A stretch of 64,000 nt of DNA from Xenoacremonium recifei (GCA_012184525.1 WOFQ01000015.1:186001-250000); one strand, 5' to 3'. Shown: positions 44,691-57,520, counted from the first letter of the stretch. Made by a program: numbers and translations. The notes: generated from the letters alone by a model not told the origin.

Positions 44691-45570
44691 CAGCCTGTAT
44701 CTGAAAATATGCCCATTACTTCAAGTTTCCCTTGGACTCCGTGGCTTTATTTTATTGGACTTTAACTTGCTCCATATGTACGTGATGTTCAGCTGAACAT
44801 AAAAACCAGCCAATGGGGATGAGATACTTGAGAGCTGAACGTTATTTGTGGGCCGGTAAGTGATAGAATAACCCATAACTTATCTGAGCGCTTATCCTAT
44901 CGCCGTCATTGGTGAGCTCTGTCAAGTTACTCTGTGAATGCAGAAGCAGAGAACATTAGCGCTGATTTCTCGGAGTAGCCGTTAAACTGACTCCTGACCC
45001 CCTGTTTATCACGGCCCGTGCCGGAAAGGCATGACAAAAGTCACATGAGACTCATATGATAAGGATCGCGCCCCCCATAGATCACTGTAAGCTGTTACGA
45101 TTAGGCTCTATAGGCACCTGGGACACCTCGTTGATTGCTACCAATCCGATCAATGCCCGATCGTTTGCCCTGTGGCATAACGGTGGCATTAAGCGAATAA
45201 CACATAGCAGAGTCATCACATTACAATTTCCATATATCACAAGCGAATAGTCTTTTTTGAGGACATCACCTTGCACGTCGTAGATACATCCCCATCCATT
45301 CGGTAATCGCGATAATAAGAGTAAAAGATCTGATATGGTGGTAAATACAGGTATGCCCTTCGATAAACATTACTGTACGTGATTGATAGATCGTCTTAGT
45401 GTTACCGAATTGTAATATCGGGAGTCCGCTTGACCCCAAGCACCAGGGTTATCCGTCTTCGTCGAAGTCACTCTTCAAGAATGAAAGAAAACGATTTTTT
45501 CAAATACATGCTTCCTGGTTAGTGCTTCAATTACATTATATTGAGAAGGAAATTTGACAGCATTTAAGAA
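44691..45570. other. AT-rich gene-free interval
   Basis: About 880 bp with no supported gene. It contains no clear transposon ends. Confidence 0.45.
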
Positions 45571-45871
45571 TACTATGTTGCGGTTCAAGACACCGCGCGA
45601 CTTCGCGTAGCTGGTGCAATTCTGCCCTCTGTCGAAGGCGAACGCATTTTTGCAACTGCAGATCGTTTCAACTGGGACATGGTTCTAGATATCCTCCGCA
45701 AGAACTACCCCGAAAAAAAGCTTTCCAGCGAACTACAGTGGAGGCTATGATGCTGCCGAGTTCGCGGATCGGCCTCGTGCGGAGCGGCTGCTACGTTATC
45801 TAGGTAGAACCGGATAGACAACATTGGAGGAATGTGCTCTAGATACCGTCAAGGAGATGGCAATGGAATGA
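45571..45871 (+). pseudogene. 3' remnant of an NAD-dependent epimerase/reductase
   Basis: Only the C-terminal 100 or so codons remain of an extended short-chain reductase (aldehyde/dihydroflavonol-reductase-like). Recognisable text is YYVAVQDTARLRVAGA, GERIFATADRFNWDMVLDIL, RAERLLRYLG and TTLEECALDTVKEMA. The frame changes within a run of seven A at 45713-45719. A TAG at 45815-45817 stands where these proteins usually have Trp. The N-terminal Rossmann domain and catalytic YxxxK are absent upstream. This is a dead fragment. Confidence 0.75.
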
Positions 45872-46264
45872 GTTAGTAAATAGTGAGCCGTGTAAAAATC
45901 AAGACCGAAGATACCGGTATCTGGAATATTGGAAGACTAGAGAAAGGTTACTCCGTAAAGAGTCATTAAGCTGAAATAAATGCTCATGCCAATGTTGTGC
46001 ATCGCTTTTCGTACGGTTATCTCAACTTCTCACCTTTTTTATACGACCTAATTTCGATGCAGGAGTACTCTTGAATACAACAAGTGAATGCATATATTGA
46101 AGGAAATGAATATGTATACAGATAATTAGGATTAAACTCTCTGATTTCTGGGGGAGGCTTCGGAGGTATCTCGATTGCGAGACAGCTCTTTCGATGAACT
46201 CCAGTTTGAACCTCCCCAAACAGGTACATCTCTGAAGCCTGTGAGCAGATTTCAGTGACAGCAA
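45872..46264. other. Intergenic
   Basis: A 393-bp AT-rich stretch; nothing supported. Confidence 0.45.
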
Positions 46265-46844
46265 TCATGTGGAGCATGTATCATCTTGAGGCCGGTCCAT
46301 CTGAATGAACAAGGTCGAACCCTCGCTCTGCCACACCCCTCCCGTGCCGCCTTGCACACACTTGATTGTCAAGGGATTCCACATCCGTCCTGTGACATCT
46401 GTCGGAGCAACGCTGATATCCGAAAGTGGTGCACAAACCACAGTCTGGCAGCAATCAAGAGTGACGGCCTGGCATTGTCCCGCCGCGATACTGATCTGGC
46501 CACTGCTGTCGACAAGGGAGCCCCAAACGTCGATCGAGCTGGGGCATCCAAGAGGGTCTGGGCCAGGTCTCTGATTCAACTTAGTAAGTACATGAGTCTT
46601 AGGAAGACAAAGGCTTTCTTACTGGAGTGCACGCCAGACTTTCGGGCGATCCAGCGGCGGGCGCGGGGAGATAGCTAGACGGTGTCACTCCCGTGTAGTC
46701 CGCAATGGCGTTCCACGAGAATATCTCAATCACCGGAGTCTGATCACGTTCGATGGATTGACCCAGCCGCCGGGATATTTTTGTAGGGGTCTTTGCAGCC
46801 AGAGCCGGCGTGGCGAGCAAAGCGAGGATTGCGGTTGCGAGCAT
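46265..46844 (-). CDS. Small secreted protein with cysteine doublet
   Basis: Two exons, complement(46265-46570, 46623-46844), give 175 aa. The donor is GTAAGA; the acceptor is either CAG (used here) or an AAG nine bases earlier, which would add three residues and keep frame. A signal peptide (MLATAILALLATPALA) is followed by a basic KISRR segment and a mature chain with eight cysteines, including one CC pair (GQCQAVTLDCCQTVVCAPL). Hydrophobins also have eight cysteines but need two CC pairs, so this is not a standard hydrophobin. The C-terminal part has IKCVQGGTGGVW and ends DDTCST. No family recognised. A secreted effector-like or surface-active role is possible. Confidence 0.7.
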
Positions 46845-48029
46845 AGTGACTGATGATGAAGGACAAAAATAGATGTCTGAGTCAAGAGGGAGCAACCTGA
46901 GGATCTTGCGATTATTTATATGTCGTCCATGTATTGGAAACCTCTTTTATCAAGCGCGACTGCCATGCATGGCCCAAGATCGTCAACCTCGTCGGTCAAT
47001 TAGCGATCTGCAGTCCGAATGCAGCGAACGACCCTCTTATACAGAACGCATCGCCTTTTGACGTCACGCTTCGACGGTTCCGGTATCGGTACACAAGAGG
47101 TAGATCCGCCTGTCACAGAATCGCGGGTTCTTGCTGCATCTTCGCCTATGTGAAGCATGGGCAGGGTTGCACCGTCGGTGTTTCTCGCCTGATTGTCGCA
47201 CCTGAGGACATTTGCACCTGACTGACTGTTGTGGGATGTCTTGGGGAAGGTCTCAGTCAGTGTCGATCCTGAGACATTCCACCGAAAGAATATTCTGGTG
47301 TAAGGGTACCATCCTTTGCATCGGGCTGAGGCCTCCGGTTTCTTGCTGCCAATATAATTGGCATCGTCCGTCGAGCCGTGTGAATTTAGCTATGATATGG
47401 TGACAGATGACCCTCCCAGGAATCTCATTGCCAAGCTAATACTGGAGCGGCTTCAATTTAGCATCAATTTTGATTCCTATTGTACTGAGAACAATAGGCT
47501 CCATGACGAAAATGTAGAGTCGTCGATTTCATTCTAGTTGAAGGACATTGTATAGGGTAGGTAGGTGCAGAATAAGAAACGGCGCCCCCCTGTCTCCGTT
47601 ATCCCTTAGTGTAGCCCTCGCACACCTCTTTCAATAAAAAGAAGGCACTTTCAATCTACCGTTATATGCGTCTATTGCAAGTTTCGAGCAGCTACGTCAC
47701 AAATAATAATAGGGGCTCCAGACTTCAGCTACACCCAGGTGATCGCTGGGCAGCCTCGCCCCTGGCCTGGTTTTCTAGCTAAACGCATGGGCCCTGTCAA
47801 GAGTTGCGGGTCTGCTCATTAGCCGCAGCTCTCTTTGATTGGCTGTCGAAATACTGATTCTTCACCGCATCCTATCGTGATTGGCCCCAGGTTATGCAGG
47901 GCTGAGAATGCTTGCTTGAGGTGCAAAGCAAAACTCAGTCAGCTCAGCTATAAGTTTGGGCACATCCCCTTCCAGAAATAGAAGAGTTGTAACCGCAGCT
48001 CATCTTTCCAAAGTACTGTCGAATTCAAC
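46845..48029. other. Intergenic, divergent promoters
   Basis: About 1.2 kb between the secreted protein (minus) and the Zn2Cys6 gene (plus). Both promoters lie here. No supported gene. Confidence 0.45.
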
Positions 48030-50852
48030 ATGGCCAACAATTCTGAAGAAGTATCCCTTGACCTTGATGTCAGCATTGGACCTCGTTTCGACGAACAGCG
48101 GATCCTAGGAGATAGCTCGACTGAACCCAATGAAACAGTCCAGGGCCCCGAGGTCGATAGCTGTAAGTCAAGAAAGCTTCAATAAACTGTCATCTCTTCT
48201 CATAACTTCTATTAGTGCAGGCAATGGGCTTTGATGCGAATCCGCCCAAGGCGAAAAGTACCCATTTGGAAGCTCTTCCCGCACCTTTCGCCTTGGAATT
48301 TAACCAGGAAAATCTGAACGACTTCAATTGTGAGAATTGGCCGACGGGAGTCTCTGAAGACGACTGGCAATATATCGTTGCCAACCCCACCATAACACCT
48401 CAAGCTAGTGAGTCGACACCGAATTTCCCTAACTTGGGGATGGCTTTTTTCGATACCTCCCCCTATGGACCGTCAGCCGCTAGCGTTTTCGACTATTTTG
48501 CTCAATCCGAGTTCTCTTCGCCCTTTTTGCGAGACTCATCTGCGACTACGACAAACAGATTGCAATACAACGATCATAGTCCGTGGCCTATCATTGACGC
48601 AGAAGCACCTCTCGAAATGACGATAGACGTTCCGACGATGGGACATTCCGTCTCAAACTATGTCCCAGCCGTTGGAAGCGAAGCTATACCATTTAACGAA
48701 CTCGGCCACTTCCACGCTGAGTTTCTTCCTTCGGTTCCCGACAGTATCTTAACCGTACAGCCCAACCTATCAGGCTTAGGGCAGGAACAGCATAACATCA
48801 CATCAGTGGCTCTCGCTACCTCCCTAGGATCCGTTTCATTTGACAGGCAACAATCTGGAGCGGGGGTGGGAATGGACTCTTCCAATGATGTTGTGCAACT
48901 TGGCACACATCCCGCTGTTCCAGTCTCTAGGAAAAGGCCACACATAGGCCCCTCGCAAGCAGTCACCTTGCCACCAGCTCGCACAGGCGGCAGGAAAGGC
49001 CGGTTTTCACCGCAGGAGAGGGAGTCACGGAAGATCGCTCGCAGGAGAGGGGCTTGTTTTAGGTGTCGCCAAAATAAACGAAAGGTACGGACCAAACCGG
49101 CCATGTAACTGGTACAATTTATGAAGAAAGTCTGATCTCATTTTTTGGCTAGTGTTCGGCGGTTTCCCCTGCGACCTTTGTCGCCAAAGGTCAAAAGCCA
49201 CGCTATGGTCTCAGCCTTGCATCAAGGCCAATTTCTTTGAAATCATCGAGTCGGGCCCTTACTTTACGCGTACGTCATCCATATAGAATACGGCTGAGCA
49301 CGCACCCCGTTGACTCTAACATAAATTGGATAAGGTGCATCGTTGCTCAAGTATATCTTCTTGCATTTGGAACCCTTTGTCAATGGTTCTCCTATATCCG
49401 AGTCACCTTGCTTACGGGATTCCGCGAAATTTCAATTCACATTGTGTCAGATACCTGAGCAGCGGGAATCCGGCAAGCTTTCCTTCTCGAATGTTGATTA
49501 TGCTAAGCTGAAAGGAACTGCTTCTTGGAAGATGGGAATAACCATGCTCGGTTTTATGACCATGGAGGACGATGCTCTCGAAATTGCCCCCCTTCATGTG
49601 ATCCAGAATGTGGATGACCTGAATCACAGGGCCGCCTATTCGACCCCTCCCAGTCTTCTTGACTTTTCACTTAATGGTCCAATGGTCTGCATGGTGAGTT
49701 TTCTTTCGATGTCAAAGGGATGCATATATTGATACCGGTCCTCAGACTTGGAATTTGATGCTTTCTTGCAAAGCATGCCCCACCTCTCAACTCCAACATG
49801 ACGACAATAATTATAATCAACCGCGGAATGACAAAATAAGCGGTGCAGAGCCCCTTCTCCGTTGGTTTCTTCTGAGACAATTCGAGCTTTATCTATTCAG
49901 GAAACTGCAAAAATCTGCTGATAAGCTGAACATACTGTCACCCGCCCAGCTTATGCAGACAGCAAAGGAGATTCTCACAGTTCTCACTTATGGCATTACA
50001 TGGTTCCCGCAGTATGATGAATATGATCTGATTGTGAGTTTCCATGTTTGTGGGCGAAACTGGGCGTATAGTTTTGAGGGTCAAGTTAATGCGATATAGC
50101 AAAGTACAAATGTGCGTCTCGACGAGAGGCGGCTTGTTCGAATGACGTTATTTTATTTCCTGCAGGTAATAATTGCGAAGCTCCCAGCCTGGGGTGATTT
50201 CTGTGCAAGAAGCGGGATAAAACATATTCCCAAACCAGAGGTTTTCCAGGACTTGCTGGCAGAAGTTGACAGCTTTGAGAGTGCTCAAGTCGCCGATCAT
50301 ATACAGGATCGCATGGAAAGGTGTCGAGATGCGATAACATCCCAAGGTTTGTCTCGTAAGACTTTGTTACAGCACAAAGATTGACGCTGTTAAGCATTTG
50401 AAGCTGAAGCGGCGCGGATTACAGCATATACAGATCTCCCAAGAATGCTCAGAGGCATACTTCCCCAGCTCACTGAGATCGAATTCCTTTTGGGAAAAGG
50501 TACAAACCTTCAGCTGTACTTAAGGGACCATGAACCAACAGCATACTCTGCGAAAATAGTAGATATTCTTCGACAAACCGATGATCTTCGAGCCAATATT
50601 AAAGAAGGCTTCCTGAATGTTCTAGAGCAACTGGAGAGTCACATCCAGCTAAGCGAGGATGTGGTGGCTGTTACCAAGCATCAAATCCTCGATGCGATGA
50701 AACTCAAGGTCTTGGCAAAGATGTTTGTGAAAATACTATTCGATGAGGTCGAAGGTTCGGTTAGGAGGTGGTACACTATGGTAGAAAGGGTGAAAAGGGA
50801 CTGGGAACTGGGATACAATTTAACAACAGGTCGTGAGTATATCAGGCTGTGA
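48030..50852 (+). pseudogene. Zn2Cys6 regulator with disrupted zinc cluster
   Basis: Exons 48030-48162 and 48216-49084 encode an acidic, Ser-rich N-terminus and then KGRFSPQERESRKIARRRGACFRCRQNKRK, written here as positions about 305-334, the first half of a zinc cluster. After the intron at 49085-49152 the second half (GGFPCDLCRQRSKATLWSQ) is in another frame: the exon begins TGTTCGGCGG, and one more G would restore it. An upstream AAG acceptor would also restore frame but would lose the third zinc Cys. Later exons (49335-49693, 49746-50033, 50100-50346, 50404-50852) read in frame (LLRWFLLRQFELYLFRKL, YFLQVIIAKLPAWGDFCARS, FVKILFDEVEGSVRRWY). Probably a recently inactivated transcription factor, or an assembly error. 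Confidence 0.65.
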
Positions 50853-50902
50853 TGGAGTTCTCAGGTAGTTGGGTCTGGATAAGTTGAAGATTCTGGACCT
50901 TC

Positions 50903-52408
50903 TTACAGGACCAGTCCTTGATCGAGGACATGATTGATGATGGAACTCATTATAATTGGGCCAGTCGTAAGATAGAAAAAAAAGTGGAAGGCAGGCTTGA
51001 TAAAAAAAAATCTCAGGCTATCAGACTAATTGCAGAGGATATACAGGAGATTATTGGAGATGTGGCAAAAGCTTTGAAATGTTTCGATGGTCTTGAGAGA
51101 GAACGGGAGAAGGTAGGCACCAATGCTCATCAACAAGGACTTCAGACAGCTTGCAAACCCCTAATGTTCAAATGCCCACTGCTCGACTCACTTTCACTGC
51201 TAATAGAGGCGCAGGACGAGAACCGAAAGCAACCATCAAGCGAGTCACAGACGGAGTCCAGATCGTATTCGAGAAGTCAAAATTCGACAACTAGATCAGC
51301 CTGCTTCGAAACTCTAACAGTGACCCTGAGTTACTACGAGAGCCAGTGACGAAACTCCATGAAGTACGAGATCAAATGACGAAACCGCCAAACGCCGTCT
51401 CTGGCCAGCCTCGAAAGCAACTTCATTCCTGCTCCACCAGTCATATTGCTACGAGAAAGGCATCGAAAGCTCTATATGATGCGTTAGCTGCGGCGTGATC
51501 GACACAAGACGCTACCTATTTCCGCCATTTTGTTCGGCTCTTTCTCGATACCATATCTGAGAACGGTGTGCAGCTTGACCTGGATATTTCATGTCTATAA
51601 AAAAACTCGTTTCGCAAAGCAGAAGTTATCACGGCCGAGCTATATACTGGAGCGATCAGGGTCCACGTTCGGTCTCAATTACGAGAATGGCTCTCTGAAG
51701 ACCTAAACCCAGTCAATGAACAAAACCTGAAAAGAAACGTCGGAAAGTTAAGGGGTTCTCTCCAGGGGCAGTTGTTCCTTCCAAGGCTGAACCGGCCTGG
51801 ACAACTCAGCAAGTCTCTGCTGACACAGCCTTAAGGGACTTCCAACAGACCAAACACTTCTGTTCTCAATTGAGCTTCAGTGAGACGTGCAAGACATCCA
51901 CATGTGTCGGATATTTTGACACAAATTACCAGGAGAAGCTTCGACACTCGTTCTTCTCATCCTGTGGAGGGATGTGCAACCCTGGTATTTGTCATGGGCA
52001 TAAGGCTACTGGGAACTTGTACGCTTAAACGAAGTTCTTTCAACGCCCAGAAGCGATGAGCTTTCTGTCCCTGTAGAGCTTCAACTAGCTCTACGAATTT
52101 CTTCCGCTGTCCTAAATTTCAACTCCACTCCCTGGCTCAAAGAGCTCTGGGGCTTGCGGGATCTCTGCTTATTCCAGGATCAATCAGACCTCTCAATTTC
52201 GTTGAAGACACTCCATCTCAACATCAAGTTAATACGACAAACATCAACTGAAATGCAAATTGAAGTTGACACATCGAACGCCTCGGCCCACCTTGAAGAG
52301 AAGTCCGTATCGCTGCCTACTCGCCTAGTCTATTTAGTTCTAATTTTTGTTTCATCATCAATGCCAGAGTTTTGGGAGGTCTCCAATTCCAATATTGCTC
52401 AGTGTTAA
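50903..52408 (+). pseudogene. Decayed DUF7580-domain protein
   Basis: Fragments in shifting frames match the C-terminal pattern of fungal DUF7580 proteins: a coiled-coil part (WASRKIEKKVEGRLDKKKSQ, VAKALKCFDGLEREREK), then KASKALYDALAA, YFRHFVRLFLDTISENGVQL, FRKAEVITAELYTGAI, SFSETCKTSTCVGYF, and finally LALRISSAVLNFNSTPWLKE and LWGLRDLCLFQDQSDLSIS. Many stops and frame changes separate these pieces. The N-terminal part of the family is not visible. DUF7580 proteins are linked to fungal NLR-like and incompatibility gene sets, but no function can remain here. Confidence 0.65.
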
Positions 52409-52486
52409 TGATATAAACGAGTACTAATCCATTTCCAAATTTCCTTCATTATAGACCTATGTTTGCCTCTCAAAGTCCTTCCGTGT

Positions 52487-54224
52487 CTATCCCTGACCAT
52501 AATTGAAGTTGAATGGAATGTCAAACATACCCGTCTCGGTATAATATGCCTCCCAATGCTCTATTAGTTCCTTCAGCATGGCTGTCTCGCTACAAGCAAG
52601 ATCAACTTGCTCCCCAGGATCCTTCTTCACATTGTAAAGTTCCCACTCCCCTCTACCTCGTGGCTCATGCATCCACACTGCCTTCCAGTTGCCTTTCCTT
52701 ATAGCACGCAAGTTGACGAGCTCCCACCCATGAACGTGATTCTCCTCATCGTGAACCTCCGTCTTTTCCAAGTCGGAGGAGAGGTGAGCCACCCAGGATT
52801 TACCTTTAACAGGAACGATGTTGCGACCCTGGAATGTACCAACTGGGCCTTTCACACCCGCCAACTCGAGGACCGTTGGGAGGACATCCATAACGGTAGT
52901 GAACTTGTGAGTAATAGCGTCCGGCGCTGACTGAAAGCCTGGATAGCGTACAATGCACGGGCAACGAATTCCTCCTTCAGTTGGCCATGCCTTCCAGCCC
53001 CGGCTTGGCGCTGTAGCTGCTGAAGCCCATCGGGCGCCATACCAAGTAAATGAATCCTTGTTGCCGATATTGTTGACACTGTTGTCGTGGTACGCACGTA
53101 TAATATCAGCCATTGTAGCTGAGCCTCCCATAACCGGAAGAGCCTCTAATGCGACCCCCTCAGCGCCGTTATCAGACATAAAAGCTATGAAGGTATTCTC
53201 AAGCTCGCCTGTCGAGGCAAGGTAATCCACAACCTCACCGATGCTATCATCGATCATCTCAACCATTGCCGCGTAAACTTCCATCTGGCGAGCAGACTCG
53301 GCGCGCTCACGGTCGCTTAGCTCGTCCCATTCCTTGCCAATATGTCCCTCAGGTTTGGCAGGCAGGACACCTGATGGAACCAGGCCCAGGTCTATCAATC
53401 GCTTCACTCGGCGCTCACCCAGCTTGGTTGGACCATCGTCATACCAGCCTGCATAAACATCAGCTCTGTCTTTAGGGGCCTGTAGTGGCCAATGGGGCGC
53501 TAAATAGGCCATATAAGCAAAGAAGGGCTTTTCTTTCTCCTCCTCAGTCCTGCCTCGTAGATGCTCAAGCATTTTTTTCGTTACGTAGGTGGTAGAGTAG
53601 AAATCTTCAGGGATCTCTGTCTTGCGGTCAATGTAGCGGTCGTTTTCCATCCAAAGCTGATTGCGCCAGGGAAACTTGTATTTGGGGTCCTCGAACTGGG
53701 GTTCGTAGTTGAAGTGGTTGCCAGAACCAGCGAGGAACGTGAAGACCTTGTGAAAACCACGAGAATGAGGTGAGTGTTCCTTCTTCATTCCCAAGTGCCT
53801 GGTCAGGGCGAGCAGACCCATTAGTTGACATTTAAGAGGTGAAATGTGACAGAAACGCATACCATTTCCCCGACATAACATTCAGGTATCCAGCATCCGC
53901 GAGGATCTCAGGGAGAGCAGCCACACGATAATTGAGATATCCTTCATAACCTGGTCGGTTTTGGAAAACACTGGGATCCTTGGACATCCTCATGTGCTCG
54001 GCCATTTGGCCAAGACCAGCAATATGGTGGTCGGTGCCGGACATGAGCATCGCACGAGTTGGTGAGCATGCCGGCGCCGTATGGAAATTGGTCATGCGGA
54101 CGCCGCTCTTGGCGAGCTTCTCTAAGTTGGGGGTTCGGATCTCGCCGCCATATGGAGAAGTGTCGCTGAAGCCCAGGTCGTCGGCGACGACGATGAGAAA
54201 GTTGGGACGTTTGGGGCTGGCCAT
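52487..54224 (-). CDS. Type I sulfatase (arylsulfatase family)
   Basis: Two exons, complement(52487-53798, 53863-54224), encode 557 aa; the 64-nt intron has a GTATGC donor and splits the Trp codon of SGKWHLG. It is an alkaline-phosphatase-superfamily sulfatase. RPNFLIVVADDLGFSD carries the calcium-binding Asp pair; ACSPTRAML holds the C-S-P-T-R signature whose Cys becomes formylglycine; GTDHHIAGLG, SGKWHLG, APHWPLQAP and FMSDNGAEG complete the site. It most resembles the intracellular fungal and bacterial arylsulfatases of about 550 residues. No signal peptide is seen, so imported sulfate esters would be cleaved in the cytosol. It diverges from the MFS transporter, and a second sulfatase lies 6 kb downstream. 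Confidence 0.93.
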
Positions 54225-54803
54225 GATTTACCAACGCCAGTTTCGATTGCCTCTTTGTTTTCAAGAGTATAGAGTAAGTTCATGTGGTAGTCATTATCTC
54301 TAAGGGTTCAATGGTTGCGGAACGCCCTGAAAGCAGAGCGGCCAAATGCTATGGCTTGGCGTGTCGGACCTCGGCCGGGAGCCGACATGATATAGCCACG
54401 AACCGGGGAGAATTGTTCTGGACCCCTGATCAAAATGCTAAAGCTTCCATTTGGCTCTGATGATTCAGCCTAAACTGCTTGTTGCTTCCGCGTTCCGAAC
54501 CCCCACGAGCCCAGATCATCTTCTCCTTGCTCCAGATCCCTCCATCTCTACCCCATATTGGGGTGGCAGGTTAGCTCCAAGACTTCCCCGCTGGGGTATC
54601 GGTTTTCGGACCCGTTGCCACTGCTGCGGCAGCCGAGATATTGGAGTCAAGTTGGAGTCTATCCCTGCTGGCGGGACCAGATATATGTATGAACGATTGC
54701 AAACTTTGTCCTGCCCCTTGCTTTTCCTCCCTGTCCATCGACCAAGTCAAAGCACCATCATCTGCCATCCTACACAGAAGCCCGCCATCTTCGCATCTTC
54801 ACG
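54225..54803. promoter_or_regulatory. Divergent promoter of sulfatase and MFS transporter
   Basis: A 579-bp region between opposed start codons. It contains CGG-rich pieces (for example CTCGGCCGGGAGCCG near 54370, with CGG and CCG near each other), which could bind a Zn2Cys6 regulator. That is inference from motif type only. Confidence 0.5.
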
Positions 54804-56672
54804 ATGCTGGCTCTTGTGCAAAACGCGCTCGCCGCGCACAACATCCAAATCACCAAGCACCTCAATTCGAACACTCTACTCGTCATTCTCGTTACTGGTA
54901 TCAGTGTTTTCAGCTATGGTTTCGATACTGGAATTCTGGACACCATTCAAGCAATGGACTGTGAGTTCTACGATGCCATCACTTATAGGAGCGATAGAGA
55001 ATACTGACAAGTTCATTTCCAGACTTCGAAACGCAGTTCGGTAACTCCAAAGGTGTCATTTCGGCCGCACACCTGGCTTACTTGAACTCGTTCCCCTTGA
55101 TCCTGTATGCTGTCGGCGTTGTGCTTGCCTCGCGAGTCGGTGAGGCTTTTGGCCGTCGCATTGTCTTCGTCTTGATGAACTGCATTTGCATGGCTGGCGT
55201 TGCCATCGCATACACGGCAACCACGTTTCCCCAGATCCTTGCTGGCCGCATGATCGTCATGATGCATGTGGGCATGGAAGCATGGCTGGTCCCCTTGTGG
55301 CTAGCCGAGATGGTCCCGTCCGCGATCCGAGGCTCTGTTGTCACATCGTACACCTTCAACCACATCTTCGCCACATTCATCTCCTCTATAATCTCCAAGA
55401 ATACCAGTGGCATCAAGGGCAACAATTCTTGGCGGATACCAATTGCATGCATGTTCATCTTTCCTGCACTTGCCCTGCTTTTCTCGCCATGTCTCCCTGA
55501 ATCGCCACGTTGGCTGCTGCGCAAAGACAGAAGGGAGGCTGCAGCCAAGTCACTATACTTCCTCAATGGCTCCGATGGCGCATATGTTGCAGAGGATGAA
55601 GTTCAAGTTCTGAGAGACGCTCTTGACCACGCAGAAGAGAAGGGCACATGGAAGGACCTCGTCAAGGGCACAAACCTTGTAAGTTCCATCATCCTGAAGC
55701 TCTGTGCAGTAGCAAGAAGGATAAGTCCATTCCTTCATCTATACGCGAGTGGCTAACAATACTTCAGTCACGCCTAATCAATGCCTGTATCTGCGCCTCT
55801 GCACTTCAACTTACCGGGCAGTCGTTTGCTTCTACTTACGGCACCATCTTCATCAAGAGCATCAATGTTATGGATGCATTCACAGCCACTCTAATTAAGC
55901 GCGGCCTCCTTTGCCTCGGTCCGCTCTTTGCCATGTTCATGGTCGACCGCTGGGGCCGCCGCGTCACGCTGTTCTCCTGGGGTGGGCTGTCTGCCGCATC
56001 ATTGCTGACCATGGGTGCACTGGGATGCGTAAAGCCAACGGCCATGCCCATTCAGAAAGGCATTGTGGCAATGGCAATCTTCTTCCCTGTCTGCTATATC
56101 GCGTCCTTTGCCTCGATGTAAGTGTCACCCAGAGCATCGTATAGCCGATTTGCTAACAGTATTGCCATCAACAGCATGACCACGATGACTTCTGAAATCC
56201 CCCACATTACCTTGCGTGACAAATCGATGATGGTTTCCTGGTCGGTCGCGAACCTGTGCAACTTCTTGGCCTCATATACCCTTCCATATCTTCTCAATGC
56301 GCCCTATGCCAATCTTGGATCAAAAGTCGCCTTTATCTACGGCTCGCTTAGCGTCGCCTATCTTATATGGGCGTTTTTCTATATGCCAGAATTGACTGGA
56401 CTATCTCTGGAAGAAGTTGACGAGATCTTCCTTCGCAAAGTGCCTGCGAGGAAAACCAAAGGTATTACGACCTCTTCCCACCAGACATATTTCGCTCTCT
56501 GTCCCCTACACCCAAATCTCCCCCCATTAATAACTAAGCTAATCGGGACCAAACAGGCTATCGTTCCACGTTGAAAGCAGAGAGGTTTGGAGAGTTGGGC
56601 AAGGGGAATGAGGATGTCTTGGCAAACGAGGAAGTCACGCATATTGAAGCAGTCCAGAACAAGACTGTGTAA
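54804..56672 (+). CDS. MFS sugar-porter-family transporter
   Basis: Five exons (54804-54960, 55023-55678, 55768-56117, 56175-56461, 56557-56672) encode 521 aa, with all introns GT-AG and in frame. It is a 12-TM sugar-porter member: FSYGFDTGILD in TM1, GEAFGRRI in loop 2-3, PESPRWLLRKDRREA after TM6, DRWGRR in loop 8-9, and PELTGLSLEEVDEIF at the C-terminal end of TM12. It resembles fungal general alpha-glucoside/hexose-type carriers. Because it lies between two sulfatases and next to a regulator, import of a sulfated or desulfated sugar-like compound is a fair inference; the sequence alone does not show the substrate. The ATG at 54804 has A at -3. Confidence 0.92.
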
Positions 56673-57520
56673 ATCTTTAACATAGATGCAAAAGGCAGCT
56701 TATCCGCAGTCTGGATCTTACGTTACGATATGGCAACTTAGGTGGTTAAGAGTATGAAGACATCGAATGCTTCAAACTGGATATTGATGTTGAAGACTAC
56801 GTCCACTAAATTATAAGTTGCTGGACTTCCATATATAGGGCGGAATGTGAGCCTTGCGAAAGATAAACCAGGCTGAAGTAGTGGTTCAAATCATCGTATA
56901 CTAATGTAGCATACCCGTAGCCCCAAATCATTTCAACGAAGTAAAACACGTTACCCTACACAGCGCCGTAAGGTGTATCGGAACCCCGGAATCCCAGGAC
57001 TTTATACTAACAATTAACACACTGATCACAATGGGCCAAGAAACACTACAATATACATGGTTCCTTTGTATTGGATTGTGTTAGCTTACCTACGTCGAGT
57101 TTCCCTTTCAAACTACTAGAGAGGTTTGATAAGAATAAACTGTGGTTAGAGAAAGCTGCCGGGGTATTGATTCTAATGTAGTCTTTTAGTACATTTTCTT
57201 GGAATAATGTGACTTCTTGAAGAGTGTTCAGAGAAAGACGAAGCCAAGTTGGTTTCAATTTGACATTCTTTTCTATCTGCCTGCTTCGACATTCTCGCTT
57301 CTCGGATGCGTCTCGGAACTCGGATGCCACTGGCGTGTCCGATTGGCTACCACACTAACTCATCCGTTGCCCCCGCATCTTCCCCAGACGTACGTACTCC
57401 CCGAAATGCCCAACCGCTCTATGCTCACCCATACCCTTAAGTGCTATTAGAAATATCCAAGCTCTCGGGACTTATGGTTAGTTTTGACACCCTCTTCCCC
57501 AGACTCGTACAACATCAGGT
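56673..57520. other. Intergenic: transporter 3' side, regulator promoter
   Basis: About 850 bp between same-strand genes. No coding feature is supported. Confidence 0.45.

Noticed and set aside
46265..46844. Call of this secreted protein as a hydrophobin
   Set aside because: Eight Cys are present, but only one CC pair instead of the two that hydrophobins need.
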